A stretch of DNA of 64,000 nucleotides from Streptomyces sp. ISL-1 (GTDB lineage: Bacteria > Actinomycetota > Actinomycetes > Streptomycetales > Streptomycetaceae). Under the pieces are notes generated by a model. It was not told the origin of the DNA. It made no database searches and saw nothing but the letters and a program-made list of their open reading frames with translations. Shown here piece by piece: positions 26,759-35,293 of this stretch (position 1 is the first letter of the stretch; the number at the start of each line of letters is the position of its first letter). The translations under genes and the position numbers were made by a program. The stretch covers positions 62,001 through 126,000 of the forward strand of contig NZ_JAGGOI010000031.1 of NCBI RefSeq assembly GCF_018614585.1. The letters run 5' to 3'.

Positions 26759-27688
26759 ATGACGGTGCTGATCCTGACTTCCGAGCAGGATGTGACCGCC
26801 GACATGGTGGTGGCGCAGTTGCACGAACGAGGCGTTCCGCTGGTGCGGTTCGATCCGGGGGACCTTCCCGGTGAGGGCGCGCTGTCGGCCGAGTATGTTC
26901 GGGGCGAGTTCCGCGGCTATCTGTCGGCGGGCGGGCGTGTCGTGAGTATGAGTGGCCTGCGTTCCATATGGATGCGCAGGCCCAACGAGCCGGCGGCGCA
27001 CGCCGCCGAGCCGTCCGCATGGCTGTCCGCGGAAAGCGGGCAGGCGTTGTACGGGATGCTGGACTGTACGAATGCGCGCTGGATGAACGATCCCGGCGCG
27101 GCGACGAAGGCACGTCAAAAGCCATGGCAGCTTCGTCTCGCGCACCGGAGCGGTTTCCCGGTGCCGGCCACGATCATCACCACCTATCCGCAGGTCGCGC
27201 GCCAGTTCGCGGAGCAGTACCGGCACGTTGTGGTGAAGACCGTGTCGGGCAAGCCGCCCAGCGATCCGCCGATGGCGCTGCCCACCACATTGGTGCCACC
27301 GGATGCGGACTTCGCCGGTGTCGCTGCCGGTCCTACCTTGCTGCAGCGCTATATCGCCAAGCGCGCCGACGTCCGGCTGACCAGTGTCGGTGACGAGCAG
27401 TTCGCCGCGCGGAAGGTCTCGGAGCCGGGGCAGGTGGACGGACGGTACGGAGACACGGGACACGTCTGGGAACCCGTCGAGGTGCCCGCTCGCATCACGC
27501 GGGCCGTTGCCGCCTACAAGGACCTCGCCAATCTGGCGTACGGCGCCTTCGACTTCGCGGAGGACTCGGAAGGGACGTGGTGGTTCCTGGAGTGCAACCA
27601 GGGAGGTCAGTTCGGCTTTGTGGAGTTGGAGACGGGCCTGCCGATAGCCGAAGCGGTGGCCGGCTGGCTGAGTTTTACAGCCGAGTGA
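26759..27688 (+). CDS. ATP-grasp ribosomal peptide maturase (TgmB-like graspetide ligase)
   Basis: A 309-residue ATP-grasp enzyme, of the group that modifies SAV_5884-type RiPP precursors. The N-terminal pre-ATP-grasp region has VLILTSEQDVTADMVV and the family motif LRSIWMRRPNEP (about 64-75). The ATP-grasp core carries VVVKTVSGKPPS, LLQRYIAKRADVRL, the metal-binding AYGAFDFAED and FLECNQGGQFGFVE at about 280-293. It would form omega-ester or omega-amide links between Thr/Ser/Lys and Asp in the peptide encoded 13 bases upstream. No weak or unusual residues are visible. No protein isoaspartyl methyltransferase partner, protease or transporter adjoins the pair. Confidence 0.85.
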   Translation: MTVLILTSEQDVTADMVVAQLHERGVPLVRFDPGDLPGEGALSAEYVRGEFRGYLSAGGRVVSMSGLRSIWMRRPNEPAAHAAEPSAWLSAESGQALYGMLDCTNARWMNDPGAATKARQKPWQLRLAHRSGFPVPATIITTYPQVARQFAEQYRHVVVKTVSGKPPSDPPMALPTTLVPPDADFAGVAAGPTLLQRYIAKRADVRLTSVGDEQFAARKVSEPGQVDGRYGDTGHVWEPVEVPARITRAVAAYKDLANLAYGAFDFAEDSEGTWWFLECNQGGQFGFVELETGLPIAEAVAGWLSFTAE

Positions 27689-27816
27689 TCCACGGTGGCC
27701 GTGTGGTGGTGGCGTCCTGCCGACGCGCCTGCGGTGCCGGCGTAAAGGGCCCAGGGGTGCAGGTGTTCTCCTTCCGGACTGCGCCCCTGCGCAAGCACAG
27801 GAGCCCGAGCCGTGAG

Positions 27817-27845
27817 GAGCCCTGCCGGATTCCCCGGCAGGGCTC
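27817..27845. terminator. Bidirectional hairpin terminator
   Basis: A perfect 12-bp stem, GAGCCCTGCCGG at 27817-27828 with its complement at 27834-27845, around a 5-base loop, followed by TTC. It separates the convergent graspetide ligase and lipoprotein genes. Confidence 0.85.
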
Positions 27846-27865
27846 TTCGTTGCCGGTCCGGGGCG

Positions 27866-29242
27866 TCAGGCGACGATGCCCTTGCCCTGTGCCAGCAGCC
27901 ATTCCCGGTGCAGGGCGCCCAGGGGGATGCGGTGCTCGAAGACCGGCGTGCCGAAGATGGACAGCTGCAGCTGAAGCCACCCCGTCAGATCCAGCCCGCC
28001 GTATATCTTCCAACCACCGGCGAGGGACTCGGGCGTGGCCGCGGCAGTGGCTTCGCCTCGTACGTACGGGGCGAGATCCGCGGTGAGGCCGACCGCGCCG
28101 TACAGCCCGACGGTGGCCTCGGCGCCGAGGGCGGCCTTCACCGTGCCGGCCGCCGCGACCTTCGCCTGCACCGGGGTACTGGTCATGTCGGAGGTGCTGA
28201 CGGGCTTCCAGCCACCAGCCTTCGAGTAGCTGCCGCCGATTCGGAAGCCGCCCTTGAGATCTTGCTTTACGTCGACGCTGACGGTGCCGTTCGCGGCCAC
28301 CTGGACGTACGCCGTGAGGTCCAGGTTCACCACGACCGGCACCGGCCCGACCTGGATCACGGGATCCGCGTGAAGCTTGACGAAGGGAATCCGCACCGGC
28401 TTGCCGCCCGCCGCGGCCCTGCCCTTCAGCTGCCACTGTGACGTCCAGTCACCGGTGAGGCCCAGGAACGCGGAGTCCGGGGTGAGGGCGGAGGACCCGT
28501 CGTACGAGAACTCGACCTCGGGGGCGAGCTGCACATAGCCCGCGACCGTCGCCGCCCCCGCCACGGGAGCGCCCTCGGTGACAGGGAGCGGAACCGACCC
28601 TCCGACATCGATCCGCAGGCTGCCCAGGGGCAACTTCGCACCCTGGGGGCCCACATGAATGTTCCCGGTCTTGGCCCAGGAGACCTTCACGCCCTGGACC
28701 AGCGGCTCGACATCGACGGTCGCCGGATCGACCGGTACGGTCCCGTCGGCTTTGTCGTCGCCGAGCAGCGCACCGAGCGTCGCCGGTTCGGTCTTGACCT
28801 CGGTGCCCTTCTGGGTCTTCCCGGCAACGCCGGTGACCTTGGCGAGCAGCCCGTCGGGAGCCCCGGGCGCGGGCCCGCTGGCGATGACGTCCCCGACGGC
28901 GGGGACGTCATCGGGGGAGGCGGTCGCCGATGGAGCCTGTTTCTTAAGGGATATGACGGCCCGTCGGCTACTGCTGTCGTAGGAGGCGACCTTGAGCGGC
29001 GACTTCTTCGCCTTCCCGCCCTCGCCGGCACGGGCGACGCCGGTCGGCTCCCCCTTGGGCGTCCCGGCGACGGCGAGTTGCCGCGTGGGGTCGGGGGCGG
29101 GGTCGGCGACGCTGGTGGAACGCGGCGCATCGGCGCCGGCCGCAGCCGGGGACGCCCCGGTCTCGGCCGAACACCCGGTGGTGAGCAGGGAAACGGTGGC
29201 CAGAACCGCCAACAGGGCATGTCTGACAGACAGCTTACGCAC
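27866..29242 (-). CDS. Secreted beta-rich lipoprotein of unknown function
   Basis: A 458-residue exported protein. GTG 29242 is chosen because GAGGA lies seven bases upstream and the product opens with a clean signal peptide (VRKLSVRHALLAVLATVSLL) ending in the lipobox LTTGC. A low-complexity Ala/Pro/Thr linker follows (about 30-110). The rest is made of alternating hydrophobic strands, for example VEFSYDGSSALTPDS, PVIQVGPVPVVVNLDLTAY and VSVDVKQDLKGGFRIGGSY, and ends in LDLTGWLQLQLSIFGTPVFE. No catalytic motif or known family was recognised. It probably sits on the outer face of the membrane. Confidence 0.75.
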   Translation of the reverse strand: MRKLSVRHALLAVLATVSLLTTGCSAETGASPAAAGADAPRSTSVADPAPDPTRQLAVAGTPKGEPTGVARAGEGGKAKKSPLKVASYDSSSRRAVISLKKQAPSATASPDDVPAVGDVIASGPAPGAPDGLLAKVTGVAGKTQKGTEVKTEPATLGALLGDDKADGTVPVDPATVDVEPLVQGVKVSWAKTGNIHVGPQGAKLPLGSLRIDVGGSVPLPVTEGAPVAGAATVAGYVQLAPEVEFSYDGSSALTPDSAFLGLTGDWTSQWQLKGRAAAGGKPVRIPFVKLHADPVIQVGPVPVVVNLDLTAYVQVAANGTVSVDVKQDLKGGFRIGGSYSKAGGWKPVSTSDMTSTPVQAKVAAAGTVKAALGAEATVGLYGAVGLTADLAPYVRGEATAAATPESLAGGWKIYGGLDLTGWLQLQLSIFGTPVFEHRIPLGALHREWLLAQGKGIVA

Positions 29243-29657
29243 GTGGGAATCCTCAGAGCGTGTGGTGGGGGGTACGCGCAACAGGAAGAACTCGCGAAAT
29301 ACCAGCGAGTAACAACTGGCCCTGACGATCCCACGCGACCACGCCGACCGCGCAGACTCTTCACATCCTCGCCCATGACCTACGTCACACCGCTATTGCC
29401 CCGTGCCGTGAACGGGCCTTCGGGCGGGGCCCGTTGAGCGTCAATCGGGGGGCATCGACAAGGGCTCACCGTCGATGAGGGCCTATGGGTGTGCGGCGTC
29501 CCGTGGTTGCGGTCGCGGCGCTGACGAATCACCTGTGGAGGTCACGCATCATCCGCTGTTCAGTTACAGCTTGGTCACCAGCGGAACGGATCCTTCATAT
29601 GCGGCGAACCGGCACCGCTACGGTCAAGCCTCCACGAACCACCCTTGGGGGGATGCA
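29243..29657. other. Divergent promoter region
   Basis: A 415-base gap between the divergent lipoprotein and PASTA-like genes. It should hold promoters for both. No conserved box, repeat or small coding frame could be supported; in-frame sequence upstream of 29658 is not protein-like. Confidence 0.5.
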
Positions 29658-30212
29658 ATGACCTCGAATCAGCTGCCGCAGCAGCCGCACACACCGCAAT
29701 GGGGACCGGCCGCCAAGCCGCCGTCGCCCCGGCCCGGGTGGGCGCGGAAGCGCATCGTCGTTCCCGCCGCCGTCGTCCTCTTCTTCACCGGCGTCGGTGT
29801 CGGCGCATCCGGCAGTGGCGGCACGCAGACGACCAGCGACGCCAAAGCGGCGCCGACCGTCACAACTACCGTCACAGCGAAGGCCGCGGTGCCCCAGACG
29901 GCGGAGAAGGCCAAGCCGGGACCTACCGTCACCAAGACGGTCAGGGCGAAGCCAACGGCGGAGACTGCCGACGACAGTGATGGTGCGGCCGTGCCCGACT
30001 TCCTCGGAATGGGACTTCAAGCGGCCCAGGACACGGCACAAGCCAAAGGCTTCTACCTCCTCAAGTCCCACGACAGCACCGGTGCCGACAGGCTCCAGGT
30101 CCTTGACCGCAATTGGAAGGTCTGCACCCAGAACTACAAAGCCGGCAAGGTAATCCCCGTCGGTACCGAGATCGACTTCGGGACGGTGAAGCTCGAGGAG
30201 AACTGCCCGTAG
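29658..30212 (+). CDS. Membrane-anchored protein with PASTA-like C-terminal domain
   Basis: A 184-residue protein starting at ATG 29658. It has a Pro/Gln-rich cytoplasmic N-terminus (QLPQQPHTPQWGP), a single helix (VVPAAVVLFFTGVGVGAS, about residues 34-51) and a Thr/Val/Lys-rich extracellular linker with repeated VTTTVTAK / VTKTVRAK. The C-terminal 70 residues are PASTA-like: AVPDFLGMGLQAAQDTAQAKGF, then VCTQNYKAGKVIPVGTEIDFGTVKL. Such domains bind cell-wall fragments in kinases and penicillin-binding proteins. Similar free-standing Streptomyces proteins have no known role. Confidence 0.8.
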   Translation: MTSNQLPQQPHTPQWGPAAKPPSPRPGWARKRIVVPAAVVLFFTGVGVGASGSGGTQTTSDAKAAPTVTTTVTAKAAVPQTAEKAKPGPTVTKTVRAKPTAETADDSDGAAVPDFLGMGLQAAQDTAQAKGFYLLKSHDSTGADRLQVLDRNWKVCTQNYKAGKVIPVGTEIDFGTVKLEENCP

Positions 30213-30571
30213 CCCGGGGTGTCCGCAGCCCGGAGGAAGCCGCCTCCGTCGTCCCGCGGGGCGACGGAGGCTTTTGCTGCGCTGATGGCGGGCGTGGATC
30301 GACCGGGCGACGGCGCGTCAGGGTGAGCGTGGCGCGACCGAGCGAAGGCGCGTCAAGGAGTAAGCGGGTCCCTTTTGATGTCGCGTGAGGCGTCCTGAAC
30401 CACCCCCGAAAAGCCCCCGAAAGGGGCCCTTCAGTTCTCACCCGTACGGGCTAGCAAACGCGGCGGAGCCCTTCTCTCCATTGGGCTGTCCCCCAGTCGG
30501 AGTTGCGTCGCCCCGGGAGCCATGAGTCGGTGGGAATCGTGTTCTGCCAGATCTCACCATCAGGAGGAGAC
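30213..30571. other. Intergenic with terminator and imperfect repeat
   Basis: Besides the terminator at 30242-30275, this gap holds an imperfect direct repeat. CGACCGGGCGACGGCGCGTCA at about 30300-30320 recurs with changes at 30335-30355. The ABM operon promoter probably lies in its second half. No gene is supported. Confidence 0.5.
30242..30275 (+). terminator. Intrinsic terminator after PASTA-like gene
   Basis: A 10-bp perfect stem (GCCTCCGTCG and its complement at 30262-30271) with a 10-base loop, followed by TTTT and GCTG. One of the few hairpins here with a T-run. Confidence 0.85.
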
Positions 30572-30910
30572 ATGAGCACAGCGCAGAAGGGCCAATCGGC
30601 CGAGAGGCTGTCCGTCGTGTACGCGGTCCACGTCATCGAGGGCGGCGAGCAAGGGTTTCGGGACGTGTACGAGCGAATACGCAAGTCCGTCGCCCAGGTA
30701 CCCGGACACCTCATCGACCGGCTGGGAGAACCCCTCGACGACTCCCGGCAGTGGGTAATCACCAGTGAGTGGGAGACGCCCGAGCACTTCTTCGCCTGGC
30801 AGCAGGGCGAGGACCACCAGGCACTGGTGGCTCCGCTGCGCGAGTGGGTCGACCAGACCCAGTCGCTGCGGTTCCGGGTCATTCAGGAGACCGTCGGGGG
30901 CAAGGCATGA
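30572..30910 (+). CDS. Antibiotic biosynthesis monooxygenase (ABM) domain protein
   Basis: A 112-residue single-domain protein of the dimeric alpha-beta ABM superfamily. These proteins act as cofactor-free oxygenases, cyclases or haem-degrading enzymes. The fold is suggested by YAVHVIEGGEQGFRDVYERI, QVPGHLIDRLGEPL and WVITSEWETPEHFFAWQQGE. The start ATG has AGGAGGAGA upstream. It opens a four-gene operon and its stop overlaps the next gene (ATGA). Oxidation or ring closure of a small aromatic or polyketide-like substrate is plausible. No catalytic residue can be named with certainty. Confidence 0.8.
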   Translation: MSTAQKGQSAERLSVVYAVHVIEGGEQGFRDVYERIRKSVAQVPGHLIDRLGEPLDDSRQWVITSEWETPEHFFAWQQGEDHQALVAPLREWVDQTQSLRFRVIQETVGGKA

Positions 30911-31791
30911 CGCGCCTCAGCGGCCCCGTCGCCGTCCTCGGTCTGGGCACGATGGGTTCCGGCCTGGCCACCCGCCTTCTCGACCAAGGCGTTCAGGTGC
31001 GGGTCTGGAACCGCACCGCGGAGCGGACTGGTCCGCTCGCCAGGGCCGGAGCCTTCGCAGCCGCCCATCCTGCTGACGCGGTCGAGGGTACGAGCGCTGC
31101 CATCTGCACCGTGGCGGACGGCGAAGCCCTGGGCGCCGTACTGCGGGGACCGGACGGGATCCTGACCGGGGGCCCGTACCCCGGCGCGCTGGTCTGCGCC
31201 AGCACGGTCGCCCCCGAAGAGGTCGTCAGCCTCGCCGGGAACATGCAGTCCGTACTGGACGTCGGCATGCTCGGCAACCGCGAGCACGCCCGCACCGGTG
31301 AGCTGCGGCTGTTCGTCGGCGGTGAGCAGCGGGTCTTCACCGCGGGACGGCCGCTGCTCGACCTGCTGGGCAAGGAGGTCGTCCACCTCGGCGAACTCGG
31401 TTCCGGCATGCGGATGAAGCTGCTCCTCAACCTACTGATGGGGATCGAGGTGCAGGCTCTGGCCGAGGCCGTCGAGTTGGCGGCCGCCACCGGACTCGAC
31501 CGGAAGCTCGTCCTGAGCACGATCGCGGGCAGCGGCTTCGCCTCGCCGGTCATGGCGTTCAAGTCGAAGCGCCTGGCGGCCGGGCGCTTCGACAAGCCCG
31601 ACTTCCGGCTGCGCCTGATGGCCAAGGACCTCATGCTCGCCGCGGACCAGGCGGCGGAGGCCGGACTGCGCCTTCCGCTCGCCGCCGCGGCCGCGGAGAC
31701 CCACATCCGCGCTACGGAGCAGGGATTCGGCGACGAAGACTGTGTCGCGGTCGCCCACGCACTCACACCGAACCCGGGAAGTCACACATGA
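30907..31791 (+). CDS. NAD(P)-dependent beta-hydroxyacid dehydrogenase / imine-reductase-like protein
   Basis: A 294-residue two-domain reductase. The Rossmann motif GLGTMGSGLA is at residues 12-21, with VRVWNRTAER marking an NADP-type second strand. The C-terminal helical domain has the family lysine region GSGMRMKLLLNLLMG (about 163-177). The typical catalytic Lys of beta-hydroxyacid dehydrogenases fits K170 in this segment. It overlaps both neighbours by four bases. It could reduce a keto or imine intermediate made by the ABM protein or P450. The exact reaction is open. Confidence 0.85.
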   Translation: MTRLSGPVAVLGLGTMGSGLATRLLDQGVQVRVWNRTAERTGPLARAGAFAAAHPADAVEGTSAAICTVADGEALGAVLRGPDGILTGGPYPGALVCASTVAPEEVVSLAGNMQSVLDVGMLGNREHARTGELRLFVGGEQRVFTAGRPLLDLLGKEVVHLGELGSGMRMKLLLNLLMGIEVQALAEAVELAAATGLDRKLVLSTIAGSGFASPVMAFKSKRLAAGRFDKPDFRLRLMAKDLMLAADQAAEAGLRLPLAAAAAETHIRATEQGFGDEDCVAVAHALTPNPGSHT

Positions 31792-32744
31792 TCATCGACA
31801 TCCACGGGCATCTGTCTCCGCCGGAGGCGGCCCGACGCTTCCCCATGCCCCCCAGCCTGACCGACGTCGACGGAATGCTCGCCGCCCGCGCGCAGGCCGG
31901 GATCGACCTCACCATCATCGGCAGTCCTGTCGGCGCCGGCGCGATGGCGCGAGTCCCGGGCGTCGACAACTACGCCCAGCCACGAGACCGGCTGCGGGGC
32001 TTCCACGCCTGGATGTCGGGCCTGATCGCCTCCTTCCCGGACCAGTTGCGCGGATACGTGTACGCCAACCCGTTCGGCGACGACGATCACCTGGAAGGGG
32101 TCCGGGAGACGCTGGCGGACCCCGCCTTCGTCGGCCTGATCACCAACTCGAGTGTCCACGGTGAACTGCTCGGCTCTGCGCGAGCCGACTCCTTCTTCGC
32201 GCTGGCCGCCGAGATGGGAGTGCCGGTCCTGGTGCACCCCCCGGCCGAACCGATCGGCACGGAGCGGGTGGACGACATCGGCTTCGTCGAGCAGATCGGC
32301 CGGTTCGGCGACATCACCATGGGCATGGCCATGATCGCGTTCGCGGGGTGGCTGGACAAGTACCCCGGCCTGCGACTGATCGGTGCCACCGGCGGCGGCG
32401 CGCTGGCGCTGCTGTCGGAACGCCTGCAGACGGCGGCGCGTCCCCGGCACTGGGGCGGGGAGGCGCCGCCGGCGCCGACCTCCGCCCCGCCGGCGGCCGA
32501 CCCGGCCGCGGCGCTGCAGCGCATGTATGTCGACACCAGCCCGCTGAGCCCGGCGCACCTCGGCCTCAACGCGGAGGTGCTGGGACCGGAGCGGATGCTG
32601 TTCGGCACCGACTCACCGCCGATGTCCGCGCCGCTGGAGGAGCTCCTGCACATAATCGAGAAGCTGCCCATCGACAAGGCCTCCCAGCAGCTCATCCTCG
32701 GTGGCAACGCCGAGGCCCTCTTCGACCTCAGGAGCCGTCCGTGA
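31788..32744 (+). CDS. Amidohydrolase family protein (ACMSD-like)
   Basis: A 318-residue TIM-barrel metal-dependent hydrolase or decarboxylase. The first metal motif IDIHGHLSPP is at 3-12 (HxH). Further markers are VPVLVHPPAE and the final LFGTDSPPM aspartate (about residues 280-288), typical of the ACMSD/amidohydrolase-2 group. Members decarboxylate aromatic or enol acids, or cleave C-C or C-N bonds. It is coupled to both neighbours by ATGA and GTGA overlaps. A decarboxylation step in the same pathway as the P450 is inference. Confidence 0.85.
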   Translation: MIIDIHGHLSPPEAARRFPMPPSLTDVDGMLAARAQAGIDLTIIGSPVGAGAMARVPGVDNYAQPRDRLRGFHAWMSGLIASFPDQLRGYVYANPFGDDDHLEGVRETLADPAFVGLITNSSVHGELLGSARADSFFALAAEMGVPVLVHPPAEPIGTERVDDIGFVEQIGRFGDITMGMAMIAFAGWLDKYPGLRLIGATGGGALALLSERLQTAARPRHWGGEAPPAPTSAPPAADPAAALQRMYVDTSPLSPAHLGLNAEVLGPERMLFGTDSPPMSAPLEELLHIIEKLPIDKASQQLILGGNAEALFDLRSRP

Positions 32745-33985
32745 CCACCGTGGAAGACCCTGTCGCCGCAGCCGCGCGGTGCACCCCCGAGTTCAGACGG
32801 AACCCGCACCCCGTCTACGCGCACCTCAGGGATGAGGCGCCCGTCTGCCCGATGCGGCCGCCGCACGGCATCGACACGTACCTGATCACGCGGTACGAGG
32901 ACGCGCGGGCCGCCCTGTCGGATCCGCGACTGAGCAAGGACATGTACGGGGCGATGGACGCCTACCGAAGGATCTTCGGTGACTCGTCCCTGGCTCTGGA
33001 CGACAACATGCTCAACTCCGACCCGCCCAAGCACACCCGGCTGCGCAAGCTGGTCAACTCCGAGTTCACCCCGCGCCGGGTGGAGTCGCTGCGTCCGCGG
33101 ATCCAGGACGTCGTCGAGACGCTGCTGGACGGATGCGAGACGCGGGAACCGGTCGACCTGCTGCCCGCGTTCGCGTTCCCGCTGCCGATCACCGTGATCT
33201 GCGAACTGCTCGGCGTGCCGCGGGACGAGCGGTCGCAGGTGCAGGGGTGGTCCACCACGGTGGCGAACACCGGGTTCGGCGAGGAATTCAAGCAGGCGCA
33301 AGCCAAGGCGGAGGAGAGCATGCACGCGTACTTCGCGGATCTCCTCGCGCGTAAGCGCAGCCGTCCGGGTGATGACCTGCTCAGCGCGCTGACCGCAACC
33401 CGGGACAAGGACGGCGGGCTCACCGAGAACGAGCTGATCTCCACAGCGTTTCTGCTGATGTTCGCCGGTCACAAGACGACCGCCTTCCTCATCGGCAACG
33501 CCGTCTACCATCTCCTCGCCAATCCCGCGCAGCTACGCGCCGTGCGGGAGAACCCGGAGCTGGTCGGCCGGGCGGTGGAGGAACTGGTGCGCTACGACGG
33601 CTCGGTGGAGACCGCCACGTTCCGTTTCGCGACCGAGGACGTTGAGATCGCCGGGACACGGATTCCGAAGGGCGCCCTGGTACAGATCGCACTCACTGCG
33701 GCCAACCGCGACCCGCTGAAGTTCGAGTCCCCGGACCAGTTCGACGTGATGCGGCCGCAGACCGAGCAGAGCGCCCATCTGGGGTTCGGACACGGCATTC
33801 ACTACTGCATGGGAGCGCCGCTGGCCAGACTGGAGATGCAACTCGCTCTCACCGGTCTGTTCAGCCGTTTCCCGAAGTTGGCTCTGGCCGACCCCGCGAG
33901 CGAGCCGCGCTGGATGGAGGTTCCGTTCCCCGCCTTCCGTGGTCTCGCGGAGCTGCCAATCGTGCTCGAGCCCGCTGTGCCGTGA
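32741..33985 (+). CDS. Cytochrome P450 (CYP107/105-like)
   Basis: A soluble bacterial P450 of 414 residues. The I-helix oxygen motif AGHKTT is at 242-247, the K-helix EXXR at 281-284 (ELVR), and the haem loop FGHGIHYCMG with the thiolate C356. GTG 32741 in the GTGA overlap fixes the start. It is the last gene of the ABM operon and is followed by a 44-bp palindrome. No ferredoxin gene is present in the operon, so electrons must come from elsewhere. The class fits hydroxylation or epoxidation of a macrolide or terpene-like product. Confidence 0.92.
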   Translation: MTTVEDPVAAAARCTPEFRRNPHPVYAHLRDEAPVCPMRPPHGIDTYLITRYEDARAALSDPRLSKDMYGAMDAYRRIFGDSSLALDDNMLNSDPPKHTRLRKLVNSEFTPRRVESLRPRIQDVVETLLDGCETREPVDLLPAFAFPLPITVICELLGVPRDERSQVQGWSTTVANTGFGEEFKQAQAKAEESMHAYFADLLARKRSRPGDDLLSALTATRDKDGGLTENELISTAFLLMFAGHKTTAFLIGNAVYHLLANPAQLRAVRENPELVGRAVEELVRYDGSVETATFRFATEDVEIAGTRIPKGALVQIALTAANRDPLKFESPDQFDVMRPQTEQSAHLGFGHGIHYCMGAPLARLEMQLALTGLFSRFPKLALADPASEPRWMEVPFPAFRGLAELPIVLEPAVP

Positions 33986-34007
33986 CCGACAGCGGGGGGA
34001 CGTCGAA

Positions 34008-34051
34008 GTGCTGCTCGGCCGCCCCGGGGCCCCGGGGCGGCCGAGCAGCAC
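34008..34051. terminator. Perfect 44-bp palindrome, operon terminator
   Basis: Bases 34008-34029 and 34030-34051 are exact reverse complements with no spacer, 22 bp per arm, starting GTGCTGCTCGG and ending in its complement. It lies 23 bases after the P450 stop. A transcript would fold into one very stable GC stem; there is no T-run. It may also be a recombination or binding site. Confidence 0.8.
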
Positions 34052-34262
34052 CGGGTCGCCGGTCAGCGATGCGGTGGCTGACTGCACCACGTGGGCCGGG
34101 CGGCTGCGCGGCCCGGCCGGCGGCGGACGCCCCGACCGCCGAGACGCCGCCGCCGCCGAGCCGGGTTCGCGCGCGTGGCCGGAATCGTTCCGCCGCACCC
34201 GCTCGCCTGCGAAGAGCGCGCAGAGCGTCAAAGCAGGCGGCGGGGTGTACGCGCGGCAGAGG

Positions 34263-34721
34263 TCATACGGGCTTGATGCGGCCGCGCCATGCACCGGTCT
34301 CGCCGCCCCGCTGCTCGATGTACTCCTTGAAACGGTGCATATCGCCCTTGACGCGCCGGTCGATCACTCCGGCCATGTCCGCCGTCTTCTCCGCCGCCCC
34401 GCTCGGTTCGACGTCCATGACGAGGTGCACGCGGGTGCGCGTGTCGTCCAGGCGCTGGAAGCTGACGACGCCCTTCTGCTGGGTGTCGCCGCTGATGGTG
34501 CGCCAGGTGATGCGCTCGTCAGGGAGCTGGTCGACGATCTCGGTGTCGAACTCCCGCCGTACGCCCCCGATCTTGGTGGTCCAGTGATTGTGCAGGTCGT
34601 CCAGCTGCCTGACCTCCTCGACCCCCTCCATGAAGTTCGGGAACTCCTCGAACTGCGTCCACTGGTTGTAGGCGATGCGGACGGGCACTTCGACCTCGAC
34701 CGTTTCCTTCACTGTGCTCAT
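34263..34721 (-). CDS. SRPBCC (polyketide cyclase/dehydrase-like) protein
   Basis: A 152-residue START/Bet v1-fold protein. It shows the common actinobacterial pattern VEVEVPVRIAYNQWTQFEEFPNFMEGVEEVRQLDD in outline, then W.TKIGG, ITWRTISGDTQQKGVVSF and TRVHLVMDVEP. Members bind hydrophobic ligands and most are not polyketide cyclases. It converges on the P450 operon, separated by the 44-bp palindrome and a GC-rich spacer. Function unknown. Confidence 0.88.
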   Translation of the reverse strand: MSTVKETVEVEVPVRIAYNQWTQFEEFPNFMEGVEEVRQLDDLHNHWTTKIGGVRREFDTEIVDQLPDERITWRTISGDTQQKGVVSFQRLDDTRTRVHLVMDVEPSGAAEKTADMAGVIDRRVKGDMHRFKEYIEQRGGETGAWRGRIKPV

Positions 34722-34821
34722 TTACAGCGTCTCCTCTTCACCGGCTGCGCGGGGCAGCGTGTCTGCCGCGCGAGCCACCGGCGACTCCTAGCGGTACCCA
34801 CTACCGAGCGGATATCACCCG

Positions 34822-35160
34822 TCAGTGCTCGACGGACACGTGGATCGTGCCCCTAGGGCATCGCGGCGGCCGGTGGAGTGCTTCGGCGGTCACGCGCAGG
34901 TCGCAGACGAGCCCGGCGTACGCGGATTCACGGTCGTCCGAGCGCAGGACAGCCGAGGGATGAAGGGTCGCCACGACGTACGTCTCCGACTCCTCGCCGG
35001 ACGGCGGGATCAGCGCGCCCCCTTCCTTGGTCACCCGCAACGCCGTTCCCAGCAGGGACTTGCCGGCCGTCGCAGCCGGCGCGACGATCACGTCCGGGCC
35101 GACTGTGCGAGGTTCGGCCTGCAGCCAGGGGCGGCAGGCGGTCATCTCACGCAAGGCCAT
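34822..35160 (-). pseudogene. N-terminally truncated uracil-DNA glycosylase (UdgX/family 4-like) relic
   Basis: The last 110 or so residues match the C-terminal half of an iron-sulfur uracil-DNA glycosylase: ACRPWLQAEPRTVGPDVIV (last cluster Cys and DNA-contact region), ATAGKSLLGTALRVTKEGG, VATLHPSAVLRSDDRESAYA and GLVCDLR. The HPSAVLR motif is the family's second catalytic loop. The first half, with the catalytic loop and the other three cluster cysteines, is absent. Sequence upstream of the internal ATG at 35160 is not related. It cannot be a working glycosylase. Confidence 0.78.
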
Positions 35161-35293
35161 TGAATGCCTGGAATTCGGGCACGCGCTCGGCACGGCCGTG
35201 ACGCCGGTGGACCGTCGTATCACCGGGCCACAGCCGGTCGGCCACGATGAGTGCGGATTTGCTGCTTTACATGGCGTTTCATGATGCGGACTT

